Source: Pseudarthrobacter sp. GA104
GTDB lineage: Bacteria; Actinomycetota; Actinomycetes; Actinomycetales; Micrococcaceae
Assembly (NCBI RefSeq): GCF_009741265.1
Contig: NZ_WOWL01000001.1
Span: 2,914,001 to 2,978,000, forward strand
DNA: 64,000 nucleotides
Direction: 5' to 3'
Positions 35,696-45,308 of this stretch are shown in pieces. The position numbers and the translations under genes were made by a program. How positions within the stretch are numbered: the first letter of the stretch is position 1; each line of letters opens with the position of its first letter. Under the pieces are notes generated by a model, which saw nothing but the letters and a program-made list of their open reading frames with translations, did not search any database and was not told the origin of the DNA.

Positions 35696-36481
35696 TTAGG
35701 CCGGTACTACCCGGAGCATGGTCCTGTCACTGATGAGGCGCTGCGCTTCCGGCCCTAGCCCGGAATCGCTGATGACCTCATCCACGTCGTCCAGCGCGGC
35801 AATGGAACTGATGCCGAGCAGGCCCCACTTGGTGTGGTCCGCCAGCACCACGGTTTTGCGCGCGGCCGCCACGAAGGCACGGTCCGTCTCGGCCTCGAGC
35901 AGGTTTGGGGTGGTAAAACCGGCGTCTGCATCCATCCCGTGCACACCCAGGAACAGCACGTCCAGGTGCAGCTGTTTCAGTGCAGCGGTGGCGATGGGTC
36001 CCACCAGCGCGTCCGACGGCGTGCGCTCGCCCCCAATCAGGATCACGGTGGAGCTGTACCGGGCGGAGCCGGCCGAAGCGGCGTGATGGAAAAGGTCCGC
36101 AATGCGTACCGAGTTGGTGACCACCGTGATCTGCGGTCCGTTGACCAGTTCCCTGGCCAGGGCCCAGGTGGTGGTTCCTGCGCTGAGCCCCACGGCCATG
36201 CCTTCGTGGACCTGGGTTGCCGCCTCCACCGCGATGGCGCGCTTCTCCGCCGTCAGCTGCGTGGACTTGAGGTCGAATCCGGGCTCGTGGGTGCTGGTGT
36301 CGCCCGGGATCTTCGCGCCGCCATGGATCCGCTCCAGCCGGCCGCCCTCCTCCAGCACCTCGATGTCGCGGCGGACCGTCATCAGGGACACGCCCAGTTG
36401 CTGGGCCAGGTCTGACACCCGGACAACCCGCTCCCGCTGGAGAGCGTCCAAAATAGCCTGGTGGCGGGCGACGGCGAGCAT
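35696..36481 (-). CDS. DeoR/GlpR-family transcriptional regulator
   Basis: 261 residues from ATG at 36481. N-terminal winged HTH (V-R-V-S-D-L-A-Q-Q-L-G-V-S-L-M-T-V-R-R-D-I) and a C-terminal sugar-phosphate sensor of the ISOCOT fold (G-L-S-A-G-T-T-T, about 108-115; A-D-H-T-K-W-G, about 216-222). Regulators of this family answer to phosphorylated sugars. It has no adjacent partner in the same direction, being convergent with LacI (7 bases) and upstream-flanked by acs, so the target is unclear. Confidence 0.9.
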   Translation of the reverse strand: MLAVARHQAILDALQRERVVRVSDLAQQLGVSLMTVRRDIEVLEEGGRLERIHGGAKIPGDTSTHEPGFDLKSTQLTAEKRAIAVEAATQVHEGMAVGLSAGTTTWALARELVNGPQITVVTNSVRIADLFHHAASAGSARYSSTVILIGGERTPSDALVGPIATAALKQLHLDVLFLGVHGMDADAGFTTPNLLEAETDRAFVAAARKTVVLADHTKWGLLGISSIAALDDVDEVISDSGLGPEAQRLISDRTMLRVVPA

Positions 36482-36526
36482 CGTAGGAGATCCTTCACTA
36501 GGCGGTGGGGCTGGTCCCAGCATACG

Positions 36527-36567
36527 ACGACGGCGACGCCGGGCTGTGAGCCAGGCGCCGCCGTCGT
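36527..36567 (-). terminator. Hairpin downstream of acs
   Basis: Outer 9-bp stem ACGACGGCG/CGCCGTCGT (36527-36535 and 36559-36567), one mismatch, then inner CGCC/GGCG (36537-36540 and 36554-36557). It lies 15 bases after the acs stop in its direction of transcription. No clear T-run. Confidence 0.6.
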
Positions 36568-36582
36568 GCGTTGATGCTCTAC

Positions 36583-38607
36583 CTATTTCCTGAGGGATGC
36601 CGCGATCTGCTGCATGATGGTGGGGTCCGAGAGGGTGGTGGCGTCTCCGGGATCGCGGCCTTCGGCGACGTCCTTGAGCAGGCGCCGCATGATCTTCCCG
36701 GAGCGTGTCTTGGGCAGTTCCGGGACCACCAGGATGGCCTTCGGCTTGGCGATGGGGCCGATTTCCTTGCCCACGTGGTTCCGGAGTTCCTGGACGATGG
36801 CGTCGCCGGAATCCACGGCGTCGCCGCGGAGGATGACGAACGCGACGACGGCCTGCCCGGTGGTCTCGTCCGCAGCGCCCACGACGGCGGCCTCGGCCAC
36901 GGCCGGGTGGGACACCAGAGCGGACTCGATTTCCGTGGTGGAGAGGCGGTGCCCGGAGACGTTCATGACGTCATCCACCCGGCCCAGGAGCCAGATGTCG
37001 CCGTCCTCGTCCTTCTTTGCCCCGTCCCCGGCGAAGTACATGGTCTCGAAGCGGGACCAGTAGGTGTCCTTGAAGCGTTCCGGGTCGCCCCAGATGCCGC
37101 GGAGCATGGCCGGCCAGGGTTCGCGGATCACGAGGAACCCGCCGTGGCCGTTGGGCACGGATTCGCCCATCTCGTCCACGACGTCCACGGCGATGCCGGG
37201 CAGCGGGACCTGCGCCGATCCCGGTTTGGTGGCCGTGACCCCGGGGAGGGGTGCGATCATCTGGGCGCCGGTCTCGGTCTGCCACCAGGTGTCCACGATG
37301 GGGGCCTTGTCCCCGCCGATGACCTTCCGGTACCACATCCATGCCTCGGGGTTGATGGGTTCGCCCACGGAGCCGAGGACGCGCAGGGAGGAGAGGTCGT
37401 ACTTGTCCGGGATCTCCCGGCCCCACTTCATGAACGTGCGGATCGCGGTGGGGGCGGTGTAGAGGATGGAGACCTTGTACTTCTCCACGATCTCCCACCA
37501 GCGGCCCTGGTGCGGGGAGTCCGGGGTGCCTTCGTACATCACCTGGGTGGCGCCGTTGATGAGCGGGGCGTAGGCGACGTAGGAGTGGCCGGTGACCCAG
37601 CCGACGTCGGCCGTGCACCAGTACACGTCCGTCTCGGGGTGCAGGTCGAACACGGCACGGTGCGTGTAGGCGGTCTGGGTGAGGTACCCGCCGGTGGTGT
37701 GCAGGATGCCCTTGGGCTTTCCGGTGGTGCCGGAGGTGTACAGGATGAACAGCGGGTGCTCGGAATCATGCCCGACGGCGGTGTGCTGGTTCGAGGCGGC
37801 CCCGACGGTGTCGGCCCACCAGTGGTCCCGGCCCTCGGTCCAGTCCACGTCCTGGCCGTTGCGCTTGACCACCACCACGTTCTGCACGGTGTGGTTGTCC
37901 TTCGCGAGAGCCTCATCGACGGCGGGTTTCAGTGCGCTGGGCTTGCCGCGGCGGTAGGTGCCGTCCGCGGTGACCACGAGCTTGGCTTCGGCGTCGTCGA
38001 TCCGGGAGCGCAGGGCGTCCGCGGAGAAGCCCCCGAACACCACGGAGTGCACCGCGCCGATGCGGGCGCAGGCCAGCAGCGTGATGACGGCCTCGGGGAT
38101 CATCGGCAGGTAGACGGCAACCCGGTCGCCCTTGGCCACGCCCAGGGACTCGAAGGCGTTGGCGGCCTTTTTCACCTCTTCGGTGAGCTGGGCATAGGTG
38201 TAGGTGCTGGTGTCCCCGGGCTCGCCTTCGAAGTGGATGGCCACCCTGTCGCCCAGGCCGTTCTCAACGTGCCGGTCCAGCGCGTTGTACGCGGCATTGA
38301 CCTCCCCGCCCACAAACCACTTGGCGAACGGCGGGTTGGACCAGTCCAGGGGCTGGTCAAAGTCCTTGCTCCAGGTCAGCAGCTCACGGGCCTTCTTCGC
38401 CCAAAAAGCGGGATGGTCGTTGCCCGCTTCCTCATACTCCGCCGCGGTGACCACGGCGCCGGCAGCGAACTCCGGCGTGGGCGGAAAGGCACGGGTCTCA
38501 TGCAGCAGGTTTTCGAAGGCGTCGCCCTGCTCATCGCTCCCGTGGGGAACCTGCTGCCCTGCGCCTGCGGCAGCGGGTGCAACGGCGCTTGAAGTGTCCT
38601 GGGACAT
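36583..38607 (-). CDS. acs: Acetyl-CoA synthetase (AMP-forming)
   Basis: 674 residues from ATG at 38607, which has GAGG at good spacing; ATG at 38625 is less well placed. Activates acetate via acetyl-AMP to acetyl-CoA. Adenylate-forming motifs: [11 protein letters not shown] (about 287-297), W-W-Q-T-E-T-G near 440, and the acetylatable lysine in [11 protein letters not shown] near the C-terminus (about 637). A GlxR/Crp-type site lies 150 bases upstream, matching carbon-source control of acetate use. Confidence 0.96.
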   Translation of the reverse strand: MSQDTSSAVAPAAAGAGQQVPHGSDEQGDAFENLLHETRAFPPTPEFAAGAVVTAAEYEEAGNDHPAFWAKKARELLTWSKDFDQPLDWSNPPFAKWFVGGEVNAAYNALDRHVENGLGDRVAIHFEGEPGDTSTYTYAQLTEEVKKAANAFESLGVAKGDRVAVYLPMIPEAVITLLACARIGAVHSVVFGGFSADALRSRIDDAEAKLVVTADGTYRRGKPSALKPAVDEALAKDNHTVQNVVVVKRNGQDVDWTEGRDHWWADTVGAASNQHTAVGHDSEHPLFILYTSGTTGKPKGILHTTGGYLTQTAYTHRAVFDLHPETDVYWCTADVGWVTGHSYVAYAPLINGATQVMYEGTPDSPHQGRWWEIVEKYKVSILYTAPTAIRTFMKWGREIPDKYDLSSLRVLGSVGEPINPEAWMWYRKVIGGDKAPIVDTWWQTETGAQMIAPLPGVTATKPGSAQVPLPGIAVDVVDEMGESVPNGHGGFLVIREPWPAMLRGIWGDPERFKDTYWSRFETMYFAGDGAKKDEDGDIWLLGRVDDVMNVSGHRLSTTEIESALVSHPAVAEAAVVGAADETTGQAVVAFVILRGDAVDSGDAIVQELRNHVGKEIGPIAKPKAILVVPELPKTRSGKIMRRLLKDVAEGRDPGDATTLSDPTIMQQIAASLRK

Positions 38608-38756
38608 GTGAACCTCATCATTCATCGATCTTTGCTGGGCGGGATGTCCGCCGACGTCCGGGCTCCGCCGCCTGCACGACGTCGGGCACCGGCTGGTCAC
38701 GGACATTCCGCAAAGAGCTGTTCCGGAATCAAGACTAATGCTTGGCCCGCCGCTGA

Positions 38757-38772
38757 TGTGTGCGGTGTCACA
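38757..38772. promoter_or_regulatory. Candidate Crp/GlxR binding site upstream of acs
   Basis: TGTGT-GCGGTG-TCACA differs from the TGTGA-N6-TCACA consensus by one base. The Crp-like regulator is encoded at 18292-18969. The site is 150 bases upstream of acs, so activation or repression cannot be decided. Confidence 0.55.
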
Positions 38773-38813
38773 CGAGAGCCCGTGAACGGCATTTATTAAG
38801 CGGTGAATGGTTT

Positions 38814-38836
38814 GCGGGCCGGCCTTTCCGGCCCGC
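38814..38836. repeat. Short GC-rich hairpin in the acs upstream region
   Basis: GCGGGCCGG (38814-38822) pairs perfectly with CCGGCCCGC (38828-38836) around CCTTT. It lies between two divergent genes, so it is not an obvious terminator for either. Confidence 0.5.
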
Positions 38837-39017
38837 CGCAGGCTGCGGCCAGCTAGTGATCAGCTGGGCTCTTGACTAGGCTGAGATGGAATTGTGACTT
38901 CACTTCGGTCCGCTTCGGCCAGGCAACGCAAGGGCCTGGCAATACCGGAACCGCTGTCAAGACGGCACGATTTCGGGACCATGCAGGCCCCGGTGCCGCC
39001 ACGCTAAGGAGAGCAGA

Positions 39018-40364
39018 ATGAACCAGCAAGGCTTCGGCCAGAAGACCGGCCCCGACACGGCAGGTTCCGGCCACAGCGCCGGAACAGCCGACGGGCCAGG
39101 GTCCCCGGCCACCGCGGGCACCGCCTCCAAGGGAGGCAAGGCTCCGAACGCCAACGAGGCAGTGCTGGGTCCGTTCACCATCCGGGACCTGGCCGTCTTC
39201 GCCGGCACGCTCATCCTTTTCGTTGCCTCCCTGCTGCCAATCTTCGGCGCACGGTACAACCTGTGGAACCTCAACAACCTGTTCTTCCTGGGGCTGGGCA
39301 TCGTCCTGCCCCTGATCGTGAGCGCGCTTTTCGCCGCGCGCAGGCTGGCTCCCGCCACGAAGCTCCGGATTGGCTCCCTGTCCATTGACCAGTTCGCGTC
39401 AGTGGTTGCCTCCTTTGCCGTGGCGTTCTTCTTCATCTCCGTGGCCGGCGCCTACGTGCCGAGCCTCCTTGTGGGCCTGATCGGCTCGCTGGTCCTGTTC
39501 GCCGCAACCGTGCTGGGCCGCTTCCTGCCCTACGTCTCCGGTGACTTCCAGGGCAGGGCCGAAGTGCCGGCCCACGTGGTGGCCCGGGATGCGGTTGTTC
39601 CCGTCCAGAAACCCCGCGCTCCCAAGAAGCCGAAGGACGAGTCCGCCGCCGGTTCGAAAGAGTCGAAGCCGGGCTCGAAGGTGTTCTCGGGCGGAGGGCT
39701 GTTCGGCGGTGCCGGTGCAGGTTCATCAGCTGTCCGGCCGGGCTCAAACGGCAAGGCCGGTTCACCGGAACAGCACGGTTCGCCGGAGCAGCCGGTGTCA
39801 GCAGGGCAGCCCGGTGCCGCCCCGCAGCCCGCGGCAGTCCATGCCCCCGCCACCGCTGCCATCCCTACCGGGGCATCGCCTGTTTCCACTGCCCCCGAGG
39901 TCTCCGAGTGGACTCCAGCAGGCGACCCGGGGCCCGCAACCCAGCCCGCCGACGTCGTCCGTCCTTCTTCCACTCCTGCTCCGGTTCACGACGGCGGCGC
40001 CCCGCCGGCTGCCCCGTCCGGCCAGGGTGCTGCCTCCCCGGTCCAGGGCGGGCAGGCGGGCTGGGAGCCGCCGGCCGCCACCGCAGTGCACCAGCAGGTC
40101 CGGATCGAGCAGCCCATCGGCGCCACGGTTGATCCGGCCAGCCGGCCCGACGAATCGGAAGAACACCCCATCCACGAGGCCTTCTGGTTTGCCGTGGCAC
40201 AGCACCGCACTGCCTATGACCCCCAAACCGGCGCGCCGGCGTTCGTTATTGAACCGGGCGGCTGGGTGCTGGCCCTTGAGGACCGCGGCCACGAGTTCCT
40301 GGTGCAGCACACTGACGGGCGCCTGGGCGTCCTGCGGGACCTCAGCAACATCGAGCGCGGCTGA
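39018..40364 (+). CDS. Four-helix membrane protein with Pro/Ala-rich linker and conserved-looking C-terminal domain
   Basis: 448 residues; AAGGAG precedes the ATG. A Gly/Thr-rich cytosolic N-terminus (1-50), four hydrophobic helices (about 57-76, 88-107, 125-146, 147-170), then about 200 residues of low-complexity Pro/Ala/Ser/Gly sequence with a Lys-rich patch near 205-225. The last ~65 residues ([14 protein letters not shown]...V-L-R-D-L-S-N-I) are well-ordered in composition and look like a small globular domain. I do not recognise the family. The nth gene follows six bases later. Confidence 0.75.
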   Translation: MNQQGFGQKTGPDTAGSGHSAGTADGPGSPATAGTASKGGKAPNANEAVLGPFTIRDLAVFAGTLILFVASLLPIFGARYNLWNLNNLFFLGLGIVLPLIVSALFAARRLAPATKLRIGSLSIDQFASVVASFAVAFFFISVAGAYVPSLLVGLIGSLVLFAATVLGRFLPYVSGDFQGRAEVPAHVVARDAVVPVQKPRAPKKPKDESAAGSKESKPGSKVFSGGGLFGGAGAGSSAVRPGSNGKAGSPEQHGSPEQPVSAGQPGAAPQPAAVHAPATAAIPTGASPVSTAPEVSEWTPAGDPGPATQPADVVRPSSTPAPVHDGGAPPAAPSGQGAASPVQGGQAGWEPPAATAVHQQVRIEQPIGATVDPASRPDESEEHPIHEAFWFAVAQHRTAYDPQTGAPAFVIEPGGWVLALEDRGHEFLVQHTDGRLGVLRDLSNIERG

Positions 40365-40369
40365 CGCCT

Positions 40370-41227
40370 GTGGCCGGGCCCGGGGCCTCGAAGGCCGGCG
40401 GAATCAAGGCACTCGCCAGCCAGGCTGCCGGGATGCCGGTGGTCTCTTCCGAATCGGTGCTGGCGCTGAAACGGCGGGCACGGCGGATCAACAGGGCGTT
40501 GGCCGAGAAGTATCCATACGCCCACGCCGAGCTCGACTTCCGCAACCCGTTCGAACTGCTCGTGGCCACGGTCCTTTCCGCCCAGACCACTGACGTGACG
40601 GTCAACCAGGTCACCCGGGTGCTGTTCGCGCGCTACCCGGACGCCCGGGCCCTGGCCGAGGCGGATCCTGGCGACCTGGAAACGATCCTGAAACCCACGG
40701 GGTTCTTCCGGGCCAAGGCCAGGAACGTCATTGCGCTCTGCACCCGCCTTGTGGACGAGTACAACGGCGTTGTACCGGGGCGGCTGGAGGACCTGGTCAC
40801 CCTGCCGGGCGTGGGCCGCAAGACGGCAAACGTGGTGTTGGGGAACGGCTTCGGCATCCCCGGCATCTCGGTGGACACCCACTTCGCCCGGCTCGCCAAC
40901 CGCTTTGGCTGGACGCAGTCCGACGACCCCGTGCAGATCGAACGGGACGTGGCCGAGCTGTTCGACCGGAAGGACTGGACCATGCTGTCCCACCGGGTGA
41001 TCTTCCACGGGCGGCGGGTGTGCCACGCGCGGAAGCCGGCCTGCGGGGCCTGCCCCGTGGCCACGTGGTGCCCCAGCTTCGGGCTGGGCGAAACGGATCC
41101 CGCGAAGGCTGCGAAGCTGCTGAAGTACGAGCTCGCTCCCGGCCGCGAGGCACTGCTGGAGCAGCTTTTGGCCGAGACCCACCGCGCCGCCGAAATCCGG
41201 ATGGAATCCCAGCAGAGGACACCGTGA
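40370..41227 (+). CDS. nth: Endonuclease III
   Basis: 285 residues from GTG at 40370; an ATG at 40433 would remove 21 non-conserved residues and cannot be excluded. Base-excision-repair glycosylase/AP lyase for oxidised pyrimidines. Helix-hairpin-helix L-P-G-V-G-R-K-T-A with catalytic Lys151, catalytic Asp169 in V-D-T-H-F-A, and the 4Fe-4S loop Cys218-x6-Cys225-x2-Cys228-x5-Cys234. The NUDIX gene overlaps its stop by four bases (GTGA). Confidence 0.95.
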   Translation: MAGPGASKAGGIKALASQAAGMPVVSSESVLALKRRARRINRALAEKYPYAHAELDFRNPFELLVATVLSAQTTDVTVNQVTRVLFARYPDARALAEADPGDLETILKPTGFFRAKARNVIALCTRLVDEYNGVVPGRLEDLVTLPGVGRKTANVVLGNGFGIPGISVDTHFARLANRFGWTQSDDPVQIERDVAELFDRKDWTMLSHRVIFHGRRVCHARKPACGACPVATWCPSFGLGETDPAKAAKLLKYELAPGREALLEQLLAETHRAAEIRMESQQRTP

Positions 41228-41901
41228 GCGCGCGCGAAGACCTCCTCGAACTGGTGCGCCGGGCGGAGTCCGGTGCCGACGCGGCGCCGGATCCCCTCTG
41301 GGCCGCCCTGACGGTGGACAAGTCGCGGGCGCGGAGGGCGGCCGTCCTGATGCTCTTCGGGGCCCTTGATGACGTCCCCGCAGCTTCCAACAAGCCACTG
41401 GCGCCGGCCGATCTTGACGTCCTCCTGCTCGAACGCGCCCATACTTTAGGGTCCCATCCCGGGCAGGTGGCGTTCCCTGGCGGCGCCCTTGACGCCAGGG
41501 AAACGCCGGTTCAGGCGGCATTGCGGGAAGCAGAGGAAGAAACCGGCCTCGACTCGGACGGCGTGGAAGTTCTGGGATCCCTTCAGGAACTGGGCCTTGC
41601 CCACAGCAATTTCCTGGTTACCCCGGTGCTGGCCTGGTGGCGTTCGCCAACGCCCGTCAGGGTGGTGGACTATGCCGAGTCAGCCCAGGTGTTCCGCGTC
41701 CCCGTCCGTGACCTGCTGGACCCGGACAACCGCGTGATGGCAACCGTCCACCGCGCCGGGCGCAGCTTCGACAGCCCCGCCTTCACAGTGAACGGCGTGG
41801 TGGTTTGGGGATTTACCGGAATTGTCCTGAACGGGCTGTTCGAACAGCTGGGTTGGGCCGTTCCGTGGGACCGGAGCCGGCTCCACCGCATGGGCGTCTA
41901 G
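41224..41901 (+). CDS. NUDIX hydrolase, CoA diphosphatase type
   Basis: 225 residues; GTG start overlaps the nth stop. Complete Nudix box: [10 protein letters not shown] then [12 protein letters not shown] (about 86-108). The [10 protein letters not shown] lead-in (about 78-87) is typical of NudL-like CoA diphosphatases, which cleave CoA to 4'-phosphopantetheine and 3',5'-ADP. nth next to a NUDIX gene is conserved in actinobacteria (Rv3674c-Rv3672c in M. tuberculosis, recalled). Convergent with the YegP-like gene, 2 bases apart. Confidence 0.9.
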   Translation: MSAREDLLELVRRAESGADAAPDPLWAALTVDKSRARRAAVLMLFGALDDVPAASNKPLAPADLDVLLLERAHTLGSHPGQVAFPGGALDARETPVQAALREAEEETGLDSDGVEVLGSLQELGLAHSNFLVTPVLAWWRSPTPVRVVDYAESAQVFRVPVRDLLDPDNRVMATVHRAGRSFDSPAFTVNGVVVWGFTGIVLNGLFEQLGWAVPWDRSRLHRMGV

Positions 41902-41903
41902 CG

Positions 41904-42095
41904 TCAGGCCTGCTGCTGGCGGAGATCCACCACGATGCCGGTGGCGGCGTTCTCCCGGACTGCCTTGATGCCCTCAAGCAGCGAGTTGAGGGACTTGAAC
42001 TTGGGTGAGACGGCAACAGTGTTGCCCTCTGCATCAGTGAGCCGCAGTCGGTAGGACTCGTCGCCTACCCGATGAATTTCGAACCTGCCCGCCAT
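41904..42095 (-). CDS. YegP/DUF1508-family small protein
   Basis: 63 residues: M-A-G-R-F-E-I-H-R, then Y-R-L-R-L-T-D-A-E-G-N and a central S-L-N-S-L-L-E-G-I-K helix. One DUF1508 repeat (alpha/beta, single-copy form); the family's role is unknown. The 166 bases between it and the polymerase gene show no further feature. Confidence 0.85.
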   Translation of the reverse strand: MAGRFEIHRVGDESYRLRLTDAEGNTVAVSPKFKSLNSLLEGIKAVRENAATGIVVDLRQQQA

Positions 42096-42261
42096 AAGCC
42101 GGGACCTCCCCTGTGCGTCGTTGCATCAGCTTTTGACCGGTCTGCCTCAGTCGCCGCTATGAACTGTAACGCTGGTCACGGGGGCCGGTCGAGCTACCGC
42201 CGGGTAGGTTACTTTGCGGGTCGGCAGGCTGCCAAACGCCCCAATTGCCGCGGACGGGCGG

Positions 42262-43980
42262 CTATTTCGCATGGTCGTAGGAGTCAACCACTGCAACGCT
42301 GACCGGGAACTCAACGGGGATGGGACCGAACAGGAGCTCCCTCGCGGCGCTGGCCGCGTCCTCGATCGCCGCGATGCAGGCGGCCACTGCCTCCACGGGG
42401 GCGTGGACCATCACCTCGTCATGCAGGAAGAAGACAAGCTCGGCGTCAAGGTGGCGGTCCTTCCGGAGGGTGCGCAGCCGCCGTCGTAATTCCGCCAGCC
42501 AGCAGGCCGCCCAGTCAGCGGCCGAGCCCTGGACAACAAAGTTGCGGGTGAAGCGTCCCCGGGAGCGGGCGATCGATTCGGCGCGGCGCTGCTCCTCGGC
42601 GCTGGCCGACCGTTGGCTCTGGAACCATCGCCCGGACGGCGGAGGGCTGCTCCGGCCCAGCCTCGTGGTCACCGTGCCGCCGGACTCGCCCGCCCGCGCA
42701 GCCTGCTCCACAAAGTCCACGGCCCGCGGATAAGTCTTCGCCAGCTGCGGCATGAGCCGGCCGGCCTCGCCGGAGGTTGCGCCGTACATTGCGCCCAGCA
42801 GCGCCATCTTTGCCTTTGCCCGGTCCCCGCCGAATCCCTTGGCGGCGATGCCCGCGTAGAGGTCCTGGTCGCGGGCAGCCTCGGCCATGGACGAGTCCCG
42901 GGCCAGGGCCGCCAGCACGCGAGGTTCCAGCTGTGAGGCATCCGCGACGATCAGCTTGTAGCCGGGATCGGCATGGACAGCGCCGCGGATCTGGCGCGGA
43001 ATCTGGAGCGCACCGCCGCCGCGGGAGGCCCAGCGGCCGGAAACCACGCCGCCCACCACGTATTCGGGGCGGAACCTGCCGCCGGCCACCCAGGCGTCGA
43101 GCCAGGCCCATCCGTTGGCCGTGTGCAGGCGAGACAACTGCTTGTAGGCCAGCAGCGGTTCGATGGCCGGGTGGCTGGATTCCCTCAGCTCCCATTTGCG
43201 GGTGCTTTTGACCTCGATCCCGTTCCGGTGCAGGGCACGCATCAGGTCCTGCGGGGAATCGGGATTCAGCGTGGGCGAATTCAGGAGCCGGCGAAGCTCT
43301 TGGTTCAGCGCCTCAAGTTTCGCGGGGCGGTGGCCCAGGGGCGGGCGGGGGCCAAGGTGCCCGGCGAGGATCTGTTCGTGCAGGTCTTCCCGCCACGGTA
43401 CGCCGGCATGCTGCATCTCGGCGGCGATCATGGCACCGGCGGATTCTGCTGCGAGGAGGAGCTGCAGCCGGTTCCGCCGGTTCTCCTCATGGCCGACCGA
43501 GGCCAGGGCCCCCTGTTGGGCGGCGTATTCGGCCCGCAGCTCTTCTGGAGTACGGCCAGTGAGGGGCCCGGTCCCGGGATCCTCGAACAGGGCACCCTGG
43601 TCCGCCGGGGGAGGCGGCGGCTGCAACGCTTTGGGAGGCAGCAGCGGGTCCTCGACGGCGATCCTGTCCGCGTTCCGTGCGTATTCCGTGTCGGCGGTGA
43701 ACCGGGAAAAGGCCAGGATGTTCGCGCACAGGCTTAGGTCATGGCACCGCTCCAGTTCGACGCCGGCTGCCAGCAGGGCGGGGTACCAATCCTGGGTGCG
43801 GTGCCAGATCCAGCGGGGCGGCTGCCCGTTCGGCCGGCGGTGTTCCAGTTCACGTACGACGGCGGCGAGGTCGCCTGTGCTGATGAGCCTTGGTTCCGGG
43901 GTGGACGGCAGCGGGGCTCCCGCCTGCGTGAGTTCCTGCAGTGCCGCGCCGTGGGGGTGGGCGGCGAGCAGCAGGTACAT
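42262..43980 (-). CDS. DNA polymerase I-like protein (family A polymerase domain)
   Basis: 572 residues from ATG at 43980 (GGGG upstream); ATG at 43989 is the alternative. The C-terminal half is a family A polymerase: motif A with Asp347 (A-D-A-S-Q-L-E), motif B R...K...Y-G (Arg387, Lys391, Tyr399) and motif C H-D-E (520-522). The N-terminal ~200 residues correspond to the region annotated as 3'-5' exonuclease in this group, but I see no D-x-E exonuclease motif, so proofreading is doubtful. Shorter than PolA (~900 residues) and lacking the 5' nuclease, so it is an accessory repair polymerase rather than the main PolA. Confidence 0.88.
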   Translation of the reverse strand: MYLLLAAHPHGAALQELTQAGAPLPSTPEPRLISTGDLAAVVRELEHRRPNGQPPRWIWHRTQDWYPALLAAGVELERCHDLSLCANILAFSRFTADTEYARNADRIAVEDPLLPPKALQPPPPPADQGALFEDPGTGPLTGRTPEELRAEYAAQQGALASVGHEENRRNRLQLLLAAESAGAMIAAEMQHAGVPWREDLHEQILAGHLGPRPPLGHRPAKLEALNQELRRLLNSPTLNPDSPQDLMRALHRNGIEVKSTRKWELRESSHPAIEPLLAYKQLSRLHTANGWAWLDAWVAGGRFRPEYVVGGVVSGRWASRGGGALQIPRQIRGAVHADPGYKLIVADASQLEPRVLAALARDSSMAEAARDQDLYAGIAAKGFGGDRAKAKMALLGAMYGATSGEAGRLMPQLAKTYPRAVDFVEQAARAGESGGTVTTRLGRSSPPPSGRWFQSQRSASAEEQRRAESIARSRGRFTRNFVVQGSAADWAACWLAELRRRLRTLRKDRHLDAELVFFLHDEVMVHAPVEAVAACIAAIEDAASAARELLFGPIPVEFPVSVAVVDSYDHAK

Positions 43981-44111
43981 GGTCCCCATTCTGCCTTGTT
44001 TCCGGGCTTGCCGGCTCTGGGGCCGGCGCCTGCGCGCGTGGCGCGCCCTGCTTTTCCACATACGGCCCCGGCGCCCTTACCCGCCATCTTTCGGCGGTGG
44101 AAAGTGGGTCC

Positions 44112-45308
44112 ATGAGCAGGCATCAGCTGATTCCGTCCCACCCTGAACCGGGCCCCGCCGGCTTCAGCCTTGCAGCAGAGGCTGGTCAGCCATTACGGGC
44201 AGCCCTCCCGGTGCACGCCCCGGGAGGAGCCGGGGAAGCCTGGCTGCCGGACAGCGGCGGCGAGGTACTGCTGGTGACCTCGTCCGCTGTCCTCCGGGCC
44301 GAGGTGGAGCGGATCGTTGCGGCAGCCGGAGCACAGCTGCGCACGGCAGCCGATGCCGCCGGGGCGGGCAGGCATTGGGACGGGGCGGCGGCAGTCCTGG
44401 TGGGCAGCGACATCCGTGAACTGCCTCCCCGGCGACGGGCACCGGCAGTCCTGGTGGGCCTTGACGGTGAAGGCGACAGCCTGTGGCACCTGGCCGCGGT
44501 CCTGGGTGCAGAGCGGGTGGCTGTGCTGCCCGACGCCGCCGCCTGGCTTGCGGACCATCTCAGCAGGTCGCGTTCGCCGGGCCCCGGCGGCCTCATCCTG
44601 GGCGTGGCCGGCGGCTGCGGCGGCGCGGGTGCCACTACCGCAGCCATCTGGATTGCCCAGGCTGCCGCCGGGCTGGGAGCCCGGGTGCTCCTGGTGGACG
44701 GTGACCCGTGGGGCGGCGGGCTGGAGCTCGCCCTCGCCGCCGAAGAAGACCCCGGGCTGCGCTGGCCCGACCTCTCTGAGGCCAGGGGCAGCATCGATCC
44801 GGTCCAGCTTGCTGATTCCCTGCCCGTTGCAGGAGGCTTTTCGTTCCTCTCCTGGCCCGCCAGCCGTGAGCAGCCTGTGACTGTTGCCGCCGCTACCTCG
44901 GCGGGCGTCCTTGATGCCGCCCGCCGTGGGTATGAGCTGGTGGTGGTGGACATCGGCCGGGGAGCGGAGCCGATCCACACGTTCGCCTGGGACTGCGACC
45001 TCATCACCGTGGTGGTTCCGGCGCAGCTGAAGGCTGCCGTCGCGGCGGTGCGGCTGCTTCAGGAATTCCCTCCGGTGGAGGCGTCCCTCCTGGTTCGGGG
45101 CAAGCACGGTGCGGCGCTGGACGGCGCCCTTCTTGCCGAAGCCATCGGCCTTCCCGTCCAGGGGCGCGTGCCTGAACTGCGGGGCGTCCCGGCGGCCATG
45201 GAGTCGGGCCGGCTCCTTGATCTGGGCAAGCGGCGGAGCGTCAGGCAATTCGCTGCCTCCGTGCTGGATCTCCTCGGAGACGGCCTGCCTGCGGGGGATC
45301 TCGGGTGA
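44112..45308 (+). CDS. Ssd/CpaE-like protein of the Tad pilus locus
   Basis: 398 residues. An N-terminal receiver-like segment (about 50-150), then a MinD/ParA-like domain. The P-loop is unusual: G-G-C-G-G-A-G-A-T-T lacks both the signature Lys and the normal P-loop Lys. I recall this change in the actinobacterial Ssd (septum-site-determining, Rv3660c) group, but cannot check. L-L-V-D-G-D-P-W-G-G-G matches the switch-I/Walker A' region. Probably localises the Tad machine rather than acting as a strong ATPase. First gene of the Tad operon; its stop overlaps the tadA start. Confidence 0.85.
   Translation: MSRHQLIPSHPEPGPAGFSLAAEAGQPLRAALPVHAPGGAGEAWLPDSGGEVLLVTSSAVLRAEVERIVAAAGAQLRTAADAAGAGRHWDGAAAVLVGSDIRELPPRRRAPAVLVGLDGEGDSLWHLAAVLGAERVAVLPDAAAWLADHLSRSRSPGPGGLILGVAGGCGGAGATTAAIWIAQAAAGLGARVLLVDGDPWGGGLELALAAEEDPGLRWPDLSEARGSIDPVQLADSLPVAGGFSFLSWPASREQPVTVAAATSAGVLDAARRGYELVVVDIGRGAEPIHTFAWDCDLITVVVPAQLKAAVAAVRLLQEFPPVEASLLVRGKHGAALDGALLAEAIGLPVQGRVPELRGVPAAMESGRLLDLGKRRSVRQFAASVLDLLGDGLPAGDLG

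Larger units (their letters stand above)
38608..39017. other. 410-base gene-free divergent region between acs and a membrane-protein gene
   Basis: No supported gene. It holds a Crp/GlxR-type site (38757-38772) and a 9-bp perfect hairpin (38814-38836), described separately, and AAGGAG at 39006-39011 for the next gene. Promoter boxes are not clear. Confidence 0.6.

Noticed and set aside
36571-38592. Long open frame antisense to acs (673 codons)
   Set aside because: GC-rich shadow of a confidently identified gene; Gly/Val/His-rich composition with no domain.
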